Shown piece after piece: positions 36,575-45,678 of a stretch of DNA of 64,000 nucleotides. Every line of letters begins with the position of its first letter. Within the stretch, counting starts at the first letter, position 1. Under the pieces are notes generated by a model. The model was not told the origin of the DNA. It worked only from the letters and a program-made list of their open reading frames with translations, and made no database searches. This DNA comes from Agromyces sp. Root81 (lineage in GTDB: Bacteria; Actinomycetota; Actinomycetes; Actinomycetales; Microbacteriaceae): positions 6,342 through 70,341 of the forward strand of contig NZ_LMIR01000001.1 of NCBI RefSeq assembly GCF_001429165.1. Direction: 5' to 3'. The position numbers were made by a program, and so were the translations under genes.

Positions 36575-39142
36575 ATGCACGCTTCTCGCAGGTACCTGCG
36601 TCTTCCCACCGCGGTGATCATCGCCGCTAGCCTCGCCGCCGGCAGCCTGATCGCCGCCGGACCCATGGGGCCGGCGAACGCGGTCGGCACCGCGGCGACG
36701 ACTGGCGAGGCATCCGCCGAAACCGCCCAGATCTTCGCCGAGATGCGGGAACGGTGGCGAACCTTCGTCACCGGTGGTGAGGTCGACGTCGCCGATCCCG
36801 ACATCGCCGCCCGGATCACGTCGATCACGAAGGCTGCAACCACGCGGATGAACTCGCTGAACCGCGACCCCGCTCGCACCTACCTCTGGAGCGACCAGCA
36901 GAACTGGTCGAAGAGCGCGACCACGAGGACCAACTTCCTGCGCGTGTTCGACATGGCGCTCGCCTACGGCACCCAGGGCTCGACCCTCTACGGCAACGCC
37001 GCACTCGCCGCCGACATCACGGGTGCCCTCGAGTGGTTGTACGCGAACAAGTACAACGAGAGCATGACGCCGTACGACAACTGGTGGGAATGGGAGATCG
37101 GAAACCCGAGAACCCTGGCTGACGTGCTGGCGATCATGTACGACGTCGTTCCGCAGGACCTGGTGCAGGGGTACGTCCGCACGATCAACCGCTTCAACCC
37201 CGATCCCACCTACCAGACGTGGAACCCGTCGGCCCCGCCCGGCGCCGCCCACACCGACGTGGTGATGACCGGCGCGAACCTGCTCGACAAGGTGTTCAGC
37301 ACCGCGGCATCCGGCATGCTCGGAAACGACCCGGCCCGAATCGAGCTGGCCCGCCAGGCGATGCAGCCCGTCTACGCCACCGTCACCAAGGGTGACGGGT
37401 TCTACGCCGACGGGTCGTTCGTTCAGCACGGCTTCGTCGCCTACATCGGCGGCTACGGTTCCGAGCTGATGAACGCGGTGACCAAGCTGGCGTTCATGGT
37501 GCAGGGAACGCCGTGGGAGTTCCCGATCGAAGAACTTCGCAAGACCTACACCTGGTTCGACGACAGCATCGCGCCGCTCATCTCGCGAGGCGCGATGACG
37601 GACGCGGTCGGCGGACGCAAGATCTCCCGTGCGCAGGAATCCGACCACAAGACCGGTCGCAACATGATCCTCGCCGCTCGACGGCTCGCCGACATCGCCG
37701 ACCCCGAGGCGGCGGCGCGCATCAATTCCGTGCTCCGGGGCTGGATGCTGCAGGACACGTCGTTCCCGGGCGGGTACACCGCGGGTCTCGGCCTGTACGA
37801 CCTGCCTCGGGCCAAGGCGTTGCTGGCTGACGACTCCATCACGCCGAGCCGGCTCGAGACCACCCGCGTCTACGGCAGTATGGGCCGTGCGGTGCAGCAG
37901 ACCCCGGAGTACGGCTTCGGCCTGTCGATGTTCTCGGATCGGATCTCGTCGTTCGAGTACGGCAACGGCGAGAACGCGAAGGGCTGGCTGACCGGTGCCG
38001 GCATGACGTATCTCTACACCGACGACCTCACCCAGTTCAGCAACAACTACTGGGCCACCGTGGACTACCGTCGACTGCCCGGCATCACGACCGACCAGTC
38101 CGATTTCGGCAAACCGATCGACTGGTCGTTCTACGGCAACGCGGCGGGCGTGAACTGGACCGGCGGTTCGCAGGTGCTGGATCGGTACGCGGCCGCCGGT
38201 ATGGAGTTCGACATGTCGGGCTTCTTCTCACGGGAGAAAGTGCAGACCGCGTCCGAAACGACTGGTCGCGTGAGCCCGAGTACGCTCACCGGACGCAAGT
38301 CGTGGTTCCTGCTGGGCGACCGCATCGTCGCGGTGGGGTCGGGCATCACCGACACGGTCGGGAAGCCCGTCGAGACCATGGTCGAGAACCGCAAGCTGTC
38401 CCCGGCCGGCGACAACGTTCTCACCGTCGACGGTGCCGTGGTTCCCGCCGAGATCAGCGCGACCCCGGTCGACCTGACCCAGGTGCGATGGGCGCACCTG
38501 GCCGGAAAGGACGCCTCGTCGCAAGGCATCGGGTACTACTTCCCGACGACGACCGATCTCAGCCTGCTCCGAGAGCAGCGCCAGGGGGCATGGAGCGATG
38601 TCAACGCGGGCGGACCCACCGCGCCGGTGACCGACAACTACCTCAGCCTCGCGGTCGAGCACGGTGTCGACCCCACCGACGCGAGCTACGCCTATGTGCT
38701 GATGCCCGGCGCCACCGCCGAGGAAGTCGAGGCCGAGGCCGCCGACCCTGCCGTGCGCATCCTCCGCACGACCTCCGGCGTCGACGCCGCCTCGTACACG
38801 CCGCCGGTGTCGGACTCGGAGCGACCCGTGAGCAAGGTCATCGCCGCGAACTTCTGGGAGGCCACGGGGGGATCGGTGCTCGACGGCGAGGTGCCGCTCC
38901 TGACGAGCTCGGCCGCGGCGTCGGTCACCGTCGTCCGGGAAGGCCAGGCCACCACCATCGGCGTCGCCGACCCCACCGAGGCCAACGAGGGCAAGATCGT
39001 CATCGAACTTCGTCACCCGGCGCGCACGGTGACGACCAGCGACCCCGCGATCACCGTTCTGAAGCTCGGGAACACCATCAAGCTCGAGGTCGACGTGGAG
39101 AACGCGAACGGCCGCACCCTCAGTGTGACCCTGGGAATGTAG
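36575..39142 (+). CDS. Secreted polysaccharide lyase family 8 (hyaluronate/xanthan/chondroitin lyase type)
   Basis: Cleaves uronate-containing polysaccharide by beta-elimination outside the cell. The 855-residue precursor has a signal peptide (to about residue 34, ANA). The alpha/alpha toroid carries the PL8 motifs DNWWEWEIGNPR (with the catalytic Asn) near residue 168, QHGFVAYIGGYGSEL (catalytic His and Tyr) near 285, and RAQESDHKTGRN (Arg). Beta-sandwich domains follow. The ATG at 36575 has AGAGG five bases before it. The true substrate (hyaluronan, chondroitin or xanthan) cannot be decided here. Confidence 0.9.
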   Translation: MHASRRYLRLPTAVIIAASLAAGSLIAAGPMGPANAVGTAATTGEASAETAQIFAEMRERWRTFVTGGEVDVADPDIAARITSITKAATTRMNSLNRDPARTYLWSDQQNWSKSATTRTNFLRVFDMALAYGTQGSTLYGNAALAADITGALEWLYANKYNESMTPYDNWWEWEIGNPRTLADVLAIMYDVVPQDLVQGYVRTINRFNPDPTYQTWNPSAPPGAAHTDVVMTGANLLDKVFSTAASGMLGNDPARIELARQAMQPVYATVTKGDGFYADGSFVQHGFVAYIGGYGSELMNAVTKLAFMVQGTPWEFPIEELRKTYTWFDDSIAPLISRGAMTDAVGGRKISRAQESDHKTGRNMILAARRLADIADPEAAARINSVLRGWMLQDTSFPGGYTAGLGLYDLPRAKALLADDSITPSRLETTRVYGSMGRAVQQTPEYGFGLSMFSDRISSFEYGNGENAKGWLTGAGMTYLYTDDLTQFSNNYWATVDYRRLPGITTDQSDFGKPIDWSFYGNAAGVNWTGGSQVLDRYAAAGMEFDMSGFFSREKVQTASETTGRVSPSTLTGRKSWFLLGDRIVAVGSGITDTVGKPVETMVENRKLSPAGDNVLTVDGAVVPAEISATPVDLTQVRWAHLAGKDASSQGIGYYFPTTTDLSLLREQRQGAWSDVNAGGPTAPVTDNYLSLAVEHGVDPTDASYAYVLMPGATAEEVEAEAADPAVRILRTTSGVDAASYTPPVSDSERPVSKVIAANFWEATGGSVLDGEVPLLTSSAAASVTVVREGQATTIGVADPTEANEGKIVIELRHPARTVTTSDPAITVLKLGNTIKLEVDVENANGRTLSVTLGM

Positions 39143-39154
39143 TTCGTACGAACT
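39141..39154. other. 14-base perfect palindrome over the lyase stop codon
   Basis: AGTTCGTACGAACT begins within the TAG stop of the lyase gene and ends one base before the terminator stem. Its function is unknown. Confidence 0.7.
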
Positions 39155-39195
39155 CGCGCCCCGGATCGGCTTCGCTTCCACCGATCCGGGGCGCG
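39155..39195 (+). terminator. Strong hairpin after the polysaccharide lyase
   Basis: A 15-base perfect stem (39155-39169 with 39181-39195) around an 11-base loop, between two convergent genes. No T run follows. Confidence 0.7.
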
Positions 39196-39279
39196 TGATC
39201 GCGCGCACGACCAGACCTGCAACGCGCCCGGCGCCTTCGCCCCATCGCAGAGAGAGAATTCCCGCGGACCCGCCGATGG

Positions 39280-41157
39280 TCAGCCGTGGAGCGCGAGCAC
39301 TCGCCGAGTACCGTCGCCGAACACGATCTCGACGCGGACGAGGTCGTCGTCGTGACGGACCTCCGCCCGGATCGGGCGCTCATCGGGGGAGTGGGGAGCG
39401 CCGGTCAGCACCGTCGCGACGACATGGATGCTGCGTGGGCCGGAGTGGGTGCCGGTGAGCACCGGCACCGCAGTGTGCGGCCCGAGCGGACTGCTCGCCG
39501 TCGCACGGTGGACGCCCGCCGACAGACCGGGGCTCAGCGCCTCGATCGTCGAGACCACGCCGTCGCCGACGACCGACGCCCGCGGGTCCGCGGTGATCGC
39601 GGCGGGTGCGGTGGTTGCGGCGATCGCGAATCCGCCGAACCGGAGCGGGAGGCGCGTGGCGGAATCGCTCGCCACGACGTGGGCGTGCACGACCGTCGCG
39701 CCGTGGGTGGTGGAGGCGGTCGCGATCCGCACGCCGGGCACTGGTTCAGGGGTGTCGGCACCGGGGTCGGCCCAGAACGGGAGGTGCGCGCTCGCCAGCA
39801 CGTGCTCGCCTCCGGGCAGGCGCTCGATGGCACCCCGCCGGGACGCGCGGCCGCGCTCGTCGAGCACGGCGACATGGTTGTCGACCGGGTGGTCGTCGAA
39901 GCTCGGCGCAGTGGCCGAGGAGTACGCGAGTCGACCGTAGTGCGGATCGTCGGTGCCGACGAGCGGCGGGTGGTGGTCGCTGCCGTGGTTGACGAGCCGC
40001 GCGATGCCGTCGGCCCGCGTCGACTGCAGCAGGAACCCCGGCGCGGCGAGCGTCAGCGTCGCGTCCTCGCGCTCGACGGGTGCGGCGGACTCCGGGGCGC
40101 CCCACACCGGCGAGTCGGCCGGCAGCAGCAACCCGAGGAAGCCCTTGCTCGCCCAGTACGGCGACGCCGGCCCCGAGTACGCCTGCACCATGGGCGGGAA
40201 CGCGCCGAGCCATCCGTTCGTCAGCAGGCCCTGGTCGTCGAGCGCGCCGCCGTCGGTGAACCGCCGGAGCGCTCGCGATGCCAGCCGACGCGTGGCGCCC
40301 GGCTCGAGCGGGGAGACGCCGCCGAGCTCGCCGAGCCAGACCGGTGCGAGTGCCGCGAAGCGGTACGCCAGCGACCGGCCCTGGAAGACGGGGGTGCCGT
40401 CGGCGCCGAAGCTCCGCACGTGCTGCGGGAGGAACGCGGCGAGGCGCTCGAGGTAGCGCGCACGTGCGTCGGCGGCCCGGACGGGGTCTCGCCGTTCGTG
40501 CATGCCCGCCCACACGTGCGGATACAGGTGCATCGCCCAGGCGTTGTAGTAGTCGAAGTTCTGTCCGTCGCCGTCGCGGTACCAGCCCTCGCCCTCGTAC
40601 CAGTCGTCGAGACGATCGAGCCCGGTGTCGATCACGGCCGGATCGAACGGGAACCCCGACCCGGCGAGGAACTCCTGCACGACGACGCGGAAGAGCACCC
40701 AGTTGTTGTCGCCGGTGGCGACGTGCGCCGACGGCGCGAGCCAGGCGGCGACCCGCTCCTGTTCAGCCGGCTCGAGCCGGTCCCAGAGCCACGGCCGGGT
40801 GAAGTGCAGCCCGATCACGATCGAGGCGGCTTCGACGAGGGCCTGGCTTCGATCGACGATCGTCGGCCAGGCATCGGCGTGCGCCGGATCGGTGCCGGCG
40901 AGGAGGCCGTCGCGATACCGGGGGAGCAGGCCCAGCGGATCCTCGCCCGCGGAGCCGGCGACGCGGAAGGCGACGAGGAGGAACGACCGCGCATAGCCCT
41001 CGTGGGCGTCGGAACGCCGGCCCGACCAACTCGGCCGCCCCGGCAGGTCGATGAGGGCCCCCGAGTCCGAGCGGAACGGGGTGAGCGCGTCGAGGAGTCG
41101 ATCAGCGGTGCAGAACCAGTCCGCCCTCGTGAACACCGACCCGGGCTCGTCGTGCAT
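39280..41157 (-). CDS. DUF2264 family protein
   Basis: A 625-residue cytosolic protein with no signal peptide. The N-terminal two thirds look like an alpha/alpha barrel (aromatic and His-rich segments ATGDNNWVLFRVVVQEFLAG, EGWYRDGDGQNFDYYNAWAMHLY, GPASPYWASKGFLGLLLP). This is the DUF2264 pattern, with similarity in style to glycoside hydrolases and lyases acting on uronides. The last third is beta-rich. It is divergent from the regulator and faces the lyase. It may act on the lyase products, which is inference from context. The ATG at 41157 has AGGGG before it. Confidence 0.85.
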   Translation of the reverse strand: MHDEPGSVFTRADWFCTADRLLDALTPFRSDSGALIDLPGRPSWSGRRSDAHEGYARSFLLVAFRVAGSAGEDPLGLLPRYRDGLLAGTDPAHADAWPTIVDRSQALVEAASIVIGLHFTRPWLWDRLEPAEQERVAAWLAPSAHVATGDNNWVLFRVVVQEFLAGSGFPFDPAVIDTGLDRLDDWYEGEGWYRDGDGQNFDYYNAWAMHLYPHVWAGMHERRDPVRAADARARYLERLAAFLPQHVRSFGADGTPVFQGRSLAYRFAALAPVWLGELGGVSPLEPGATRRLASRALRRFTDGGALDDQGLLTNGWLGAFPPMVQAYSGPASPYWASKGFLGLLLPADSPVWGAPESAAPVEREDATLTLAAPGFLLQSTRADGIARLVNHGSDHHPPLVGTDDPHYGRLAYSSATAPSFDDHPVDNHVAVLDERGRASRRGAIERLPGGEHVLASAHLPFWADPGADTPEPVPGVRIATASTTHGATVVHAHVVASDSATRLPLRFGGFAIAATTAPAAITADPRASVVGDGVVSTIEALSPGLSAGVHRATASSPLGPHTAVPVLTGTHSGPRSIHVVATVLTGAPHSPDERPIRAEVRHDDDLVRVEIVFGDGTRRVLALHG

Positions 41158-41226
41158 CGTGTCGCCCCTTCGCTCGCGTTCGCGTTCCGGAGCAAGTGTA
41201 TGGTGGGACCCGTTCGCAGTGCAGAC

Positions 41227-41233
41227 TCGAACA
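41227..41233. promoter_or_regulatory. Possible DeoR-type site in the divergent promoter region
   Basis: TCGAACA, the reverse complement of the TGTTCGA that occurs twice at 42345-42361. It lies in the 98-base gap between the DUF2264 gene and the regulator gene. Confidence 0.4.
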
Positions 41234-41255
41234 GAATCGCACATCGGAGGTGCCC

Positions 41256-42344
41256 ATGATCGCGGCCGGCCGGCACGACGCCATCCTCAGGGAACTGGAA
41301 CTGCGCGGATCGCTCGAGGTCACGCCACTCGCGGGCAAGCTGAAGGTGTCGACCATGACGCTCAGGCGCGACCTGGCCGAGCTCGAGGCGCGCGGGCTCC
41401 TCGCCCGCGTGCACGGCGGCGCCGTCTCGCCCGCCGTCGCCGCGCAGCGCGAGCGCCACGAGGTCGGTGCGAACCAGCCGCGACGGCCGATCGCCACGAT
41501 CGGAATGGTCACGCCCTCGGCGAGCTACTACTACCCCGAGGTGATCCGCGGCGCGCGCGACGCTGCGCGCGAGTTCAACTGCCGGCTCGTGCTCGGCACC
41601 ACGAACTACTCTGAACGGGAAGAGCTGCGCCAGGCCGAACGGCTGATCAGGGGCGGCGTCGACGCGCTCATGATCACGCCGAGCGGCACGACGCTCGAGG
41701 GGACGCCGTTGCACGAGCTTCTCGTCGAGGCACCAATCCCGGTCGTCGTCGTCGAACGCAGCGTCGACGAGCGCAGTGGCGGCCGACTCGAGTCGGTCCG
41801 CAGCGACCACGCCTACGGGGCGGAGCTCGCGGTCCGGCACCTCGCCGAGCTCGGACACGAGCGCATCGCGCTCGCAGCGCGCGAGTCCCCGACGACGCCG
41901 TGGCTCCTCGACGGCTACGAACGGGCGATGACGCGACTCGGGCTCGCCGGGGGCTCGATGCACCAGCAGCTCCCGAGTCCGAGCGCCGGTGACGATGGCA
42001 CGGTCGACGTGCTCGGACGATTCCTTGACGAGTGCCTCGCCGGAGGGATCTCGGCCGCGGTCATGCTGAGCGACGTCGACGCTGTGGCGTTCACCGATCT
42101 GGCCAGCGAGCGGGGTATCCGCGTTCCCGAGGACTTCGCGGTCGTCGCGTACGACGATGAGATCGCCGCCCTCGCCCGCGTGCCCCTCACGGCGATCGCG
42201 CCGCCGAAGCACGACCTCGGCTATGCCGCGCTGCGCCTCTGCGTGGACCGGATCCGGCAGCCGGATGCCGCGGGGCGTGCCGTCACCCGCACAGCGATGC
42301 TGCCCGTCCTGATCGAACGGGAATCGACTCGCCTCGGAGCCTGA
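41256..42344 (+). CDS. Hybrid regulator: DeoR-type HTH with LacI-type sensor domain
   Basis: A 362-residue regulator. Residues 1-60 are a DeoR/GntR-like winged helix (AGRHDAILRELELRGSLEV, then VSTMTLRRDLAELEARGLLARVHGGA). From about residue 85 a periplasmic-binding-protein fold as in LacI regulators follows (GMVTPSASYYYPEVIRGARD, DVDAVAFTDLASERGIRVPEDFAVVAYDD). It probably represses the transporter and DUF2264 genes until a sugar binds. The ATG has GGAGG before it and the gene sits between the two target groups. Confidence 0.88.
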   Translation: MIAAGRHDAILRELELRGSLEVTPLAGKLKVSTMTLRRDLAELEARGLLARVHGGAVSPAVAAQRERHEVGANQPRRPIATIGMVTPSASYYYPEVIRGARDAAREFNCRLVLGTTNYSEREELRQAERLIRGGVDALMITPSGTTLEGTPLHELLVEAPIPVVVVERSVDERSGGRLESVRSDHAYGAELAVRHLAELGHERIALAARESPTTPWLLDGYERAMTRLGLAGGSMHQQLPSPSAGDDGTVDVLGRFLDECLAGGISAAVMLSDVDAVAFTDLASERGIRVPEDFAVVAYDDEIAALARVPLTAIAPPKHDLGYAALRLCVDRIRQPDAAGRAVTRTAMLPVLIERESTRLGA

Positions 42345-42361
42345 TGTTCGAACTTGTTCGA
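42345..42361 (+). promoter_or_regulatory. Two TGTTCGA direct repeats before the transporter operon
   Basis: TGTTCGA at 42345-42351 and 42355-42361, exactly ten bases apart, starting right after the regulator stop. The same word inverted is in the regulator's own upstream region. DeoR-type regulators typically use repeated short sites. Confidence 0.5.
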
Positions 42362-42441
42362 TTGTGGCCCATTGGCTTGCGGTGTGATCGAAACCGGGCT
42401 TCAGTGTCCCTGCACGCTCTCACATTCAAAGGAGAATTCGT

Positions 42442-43749
42442 ATGAACATGCGACGCAGGCTGCTCACGGGCGCCGCGCTCATCACGGCAGGAGCGCTCCT
42501 CGCGGGCTGCTCGGCCAACTCGGCCACCACGCCTTCGGAGCCCGCGGCGAACCCGACCGGCGAGCTGACGTTCTGGTCGGCGATCCCCGGCATGGACCTC
42601 GTCACCGAGGCGTTCAACGAGAGCCAGGACGACATCACCGTGACGTTCGAGGAGATCCCGAACGGACCGAACGGCGGGTACGCGAAGCTCGCGACGGCGA
42701 TCGAGTCGGGCACCGGCCCGGATGTCGCCGGCTTCGAGTACGGGCAGCTGCCCCAGTTCGTCGGCTCCGGCTCGGTCATCGCACTCGACGACCTCGTGCC
42801 GGCCGAGACCCTCGACGAGTACTCCGACCAGGTGCGCGGGCTCGTGACCTTCGAGGACGCGACCTACGGCATGCCCTACGACGCCCCGCCCCTCGTCACC
42901 TACTACCGGCAGGACGTGCTCGACGCCGCCGGCGTCGACGTGCCCGAGACCTGGGACGAGTTCGAGGCGGCCGCACGCGCGGTCCGTGCCGCGAACCCGT
43001 CGGCCTACCTCGCGAGCTACAACCAGAACGAACCCGCCGTGCTCGCCGCGCTCGCCTGGCAGGCCGGCGGCCAGTGGTACGGCATCGACGGCGACAGCTG
43101 GAAGATCGGCATCGACGACAAGGCCAGCACGAAGGTGGCCGAGTACTGGCAGCGACTCATCGACGAGGACCTCGTGAAGGTGCAGCCCTCGTTCAGCGAC
43201 GAGTGGACGGCCGACCTCGGCTCCGGCGTGACCAACGGCGTGATCGGCGCGAGCTGGAGCGCCGCGGGGCTTAAGGCCCGCACCGAGGCATCCGGTCAGG
43301 CCGGCAAGTGGGTCGCCGCGGCACCGCCGACGTGGGGCGACGACGCCAGTGCGTTCTACGGCGGCACGAGCTTCGCGATCACCAAGAACTCCGAGAACCC
43401 GGCCGCGGCCGCGAAGTTCCTCGAGTTCGTGACGACCGACCCGGTCGCGATCGAGGCTCGCGGTGAGGTCGGCAGCGCCTACCTCGCCTACCCCGGACTC
43501 AACGAGATCGCCGCCGGTGTCTTCCCGACCGACTACTTCGCGAACGACATCTACGCCGCCTTCGACGAGTCCTACGACCGCGTCGTCGACGGATGGGCGT
43601 GGGGACCGAACTGGGACATCACGAACACGTCGCTGAAGGACTCGATGAGCACCGTGGGCGCCGGCGGGACCGTGCCCGATGGCCTCACCAGCGCGCAACA
43701 GGCCACTGTCGAGGGCCTCGAGCAGCTCGGCCTCACCGTCACCGAGTAG
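42442..43749 (+). CDS. Sugar ABC transporter substrate-binding lipoprotein
   Basis: A 435-residue family 1 solute-binding protein. Lipoprotein signal with lipobox LLAGC near residue 22 (ALLAGCSANS), then ELTFWSAIPGMDLVTEAFNESQ typical for carbohydrate-binding proteins (cited LTFWSAIPGMDLVTEAFN). It would capture an oligosaccharide on the outer face of the membrane. Strong AAAGGAG before the ATG. Permeases follow after a hairpin. No ATPase is encoded nearby, so a shared MsiK-type ATPase is expected. Confidence 0.9.
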   Translation: MNMRRRLLTGAALITAGALLAGCSANSATTPSEPAANPTGELTFWSAIPGMDLVTEAFNESQDDITVTFEEIPNGPNGGYAKLATAIESGTGPDVAGFEYGQLPQFVGSGSVIALDDLVPAETLDEYSDQVRGLVTFEDATYGMPYDAPPLVTYYRQDVLDAAGVDVPETWDEFEAAARAVRAANPSAYLASYNQNEPAVLAALAWQAGGQWYGIDGDSWKIGIDDKASTKVAEYWQRLIDEDLVKVQPSFSDEWTADLGSGVTNGVIGASWSAAGLKARTEASGQAGKWVAAAPPTWGDDASAFYGGTSFAITKNSENPAAAAKFLEFVTTDPVAIEARGEVGSAYLAYPGLNEIAAGVFPTDYFANDIYAAFDESYDRVVDGWAWGPNWDITNTSLKDSMSTVGAGGTVPDGLTSAQQATVEGLEQLGLTVTE

Positions 43750-43753
43750 CCGA

Positions 43754-43789
43754 GCGTCCCCGGGGCGGGTGCAACCGCCCCGGGGACGC
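43754..43789 (+). promoter_or_regulatory. Intercistronic hairpin between binding protein and permeases
   Basis: A perfect 15-base stem (43754-43768 with 43775-43789), six-base loop, four bases after the stop of the binding-protein gene. There is no T run. Such hairpins protect upstream mRNA or attenuate, giving more binding protein than permease. Confidence 0.7.
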
Positions 43790-43807
43790 AGCACCAAGGA
43801 GCAGCAG

Positions 43808-44749
43808 ATGACCATCCGCCACAGCGACCGGCCGCCCACCGCCGCCGCCGCCGCCCGACGTCGCATCCCCGGAACCGGCGGCCGCACGGCCGCGATCTTC
43901 CTCGTTCCGTTCTTCTCCCTGTTCGTCGTGGCGATGATCGCGCCGGTCGTCTACGCGATCGGGCTCAGCCTGTTCGCACAGAAACGCTCCGGCCTCGGGT
44001 TCGGCGGCGCCGAGACTGTGTTCGTCGGCCTCGAGAACTACCTCAACGTGCTCTCGAGCGAGACCTTCGTCGGCGGATTCGGCCGGCTGTTCCTCTACTG
44101 CCTGATGTACATCCCGATCATGCTGGGCCTTGCGCTCGTCTTCGCCCTCCTCCTCGACGCGATCGTCACCAAGGCGAAGCGGGCCTTCCAGCTCTTCCTC
44201 TTCCTGCCGCACGCCGTCCCCGGCGTCATCGCGGCACTCATCTGGGCCTACCTCTACACCCCCGGCATCAGCCCGATCGTCTCGACGCTCGCGGCCGGCG
44301 GCATCCAGATCGACTTCCTCTCGGTGCACATGGTGCTCCCCTCGATCGTGAACATCGCGGTCTGGGAGTGGACCGGGTACAACGTGATCATCCTCTTCAC
44401 GGCCCTGCAGGCGGTGCCGCGGGACATCCTCGAGGCCGCCCGGGTCGACGGTGCCAGCGAACTGCGCTCGGCGTTGTCGATCAAGACGCCGCTCATTCTT
44501 CCCGCCCTCAGCGTGACCTTGCTGTTCACCGTCATCGGCACGCTCCAGATGTTCACCGAACCGCAGATCCTCTCGAAGGCCACGACCGCGGTGACGAGCA
44601 CATGGGTGCCGAACATGTGGGCCTATGACGCCGCGTTCAACCGCAACAACCTGCCGCAGGCCGCGGCCGCCTCGATCATCCTCGCGCTCCTCGCGGGCCT
44701 GCTCTCGTGGGCGGTCACCCGCCTCAGCTCGAAGGGACGCACGCGATGA
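43808..44749 (+). CDS. Sugar ABC transporter permease, MalF type
   Basis: A 313-residue inner-membrane permease with six predicted helices. The cytoplasmic EAA loop is EAARVDGASELRSALSIKTPLILPAL (key EAA---G---------I-LP, about residue 210). It pairs with the next gene. AAGGAG precedes the ATG at 43808. The ATGA overlap couples it to the second permease. Confidence 0.9.
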   Translation: MTIRHSDRPPTAAAAARRRIPGTGGRTAAIFLVPFFSLFVVAMIAPVVYAIGLSLFAQKRSGLGFGGAETVFVGLENYLNVLSSETFVGGFGRLFLYCLMYIPIMLGLALVFALLLDAIVTKAKRAFQLFLFLPHAVPGVIAALIWAYLYTPGISPIVSTLAAGGIQIDFLSVHMVLPSIVNIAVWEWTGYNVIILFTALQAVPRDILEAARVDGASELRSALSIKTPLILPALSVTLLFTVIGTLQMFTEPQILSKATTAVTSTWVPNMWAYDAAFNRNNLPQAAAASIILALLAGLLSWAVTRLSSKGRTR

Positions 44750-45678
44750 CCGCGACGCTCAACGCACGACCGGCTCGCGCCGAAGCCGGTTCCGGCGCCC
44801 CGGCCGCGGCGACCGGGCCGGCCCGGCGCGGCCGTCGACCGCAGCGCGCGCTCGGCTCCACGATCGGCGTGAACGGCATCCTCGTGCTCGGCGCCGCGTA
44901 CATGGTGCTGCCGATCCTCTGGCTCGTCTTCGCGGCGACCAAGGACACGAAGGACCTCTACGGCACCGGCGCATTCAGCTTCGGCGACTTCTCGCTCTGG
45001 TCGAACATCGTCGACGTCGTCACCGAGGGCGACGGCATCTTCCTCCGCTGGATGGCGAACAGCGTGATGTACGCCGGCGTCGGCGCCATCATCGGCGGGC
45101 TCATCTCGGTCATGGCCGGCTACGCCTTCGACAAATTCGAGTTCCGCGGCAAGGGTGCGCTCTTCGGCGCGGTGCTCGTCGGGGTCCTGATCCCGAACAC
45201 CGCGACCGTGCTGCCGCTGTACCTGCTCGGTGCCGCGGTCGGCCTGACGAACACGGTCTGGGCGGTCATCATCCCGGTGCTCTGCAACCCGTTCAGCGTG
45301 TACCTGGCCCGGGTCTTCAGCGCGGGCTACGTGCCCGACGAGACGCTCGAGGCGGCTCGCGTCGACGGAGCGAGCCCGCTCCGCACGTTCTTCAGCGTCG
45401 GACTGCCGATGCTGGCGCCCGGCTTCGTGACCATCGCCCTCTTCCAGTTCGTCGGGATCTGGAACAACTTCATGCTGCCGCTCGTGATGCTGCAGAACCG
45501 CGACCTCTTCCCGGTGAGCGTCGGCATGTCGCTCTGGCAGGGCTACGCCGTGCCTCAGCCCGAGTTCACGCCGATGGTGATCACCGGATCGTTCCTCTCG
45601 ATCATCCCGCTCGTGGTGGCGTTCATCCTGCTCCAGCGCTTCTGGCGCGCCGGGCTCTCGGCCGGGAGCATCAAGTGA
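44746..45678 (+). CDS. Sugar ABC transporter permease, MalG type
   Basis: A 310-residue permease with six helices and the EAA loop EAARVDGASPLRTFFSVGLPMLAPG near residue 200. A 35-residue Ala/Arg-rich N-terminus precedes the first helix. Start overlaps the MalF-type gene and the stop overlaps the dehydrogenase GTG, so the order binding protein, permease, permease, dehydrogenase is one operon. Confidence 0.9.
   Translation: MTATLNARPARAEAGSGAPAAATGPARRGRRPQRALGSTIGVNGILVLGAAYMVLPILWLVFAATKDTKDLYGTGAFSFGDFSLWSNIVDVVTEGDGIFLRWMANSVMYAGVGAIIGGLISVMAGYAFDKFEFRGKGALFGAVLVGVLIPNTATVLPLYLLGAAVGLTNTVWAVIIPVLCNPFSVYLARVFSAGYVPDETLEAARVDGASPLRTFFSVGLPMLAPGFVTIALFQFVGIWNNFMLPLVMLQNRDLFPVSVGMSLWQGYAVPQPEFTPMVITGSFLSIIPLVVAFILLQRFWRAGLSAGSIK

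Noticed and set aside
44625-45674. Long in-frame upstream extension of the 2-hydroxyacid dehydrogenase
   Set aside because: It runs through both permease genes; the GTG at 45675 gives a normal family length.
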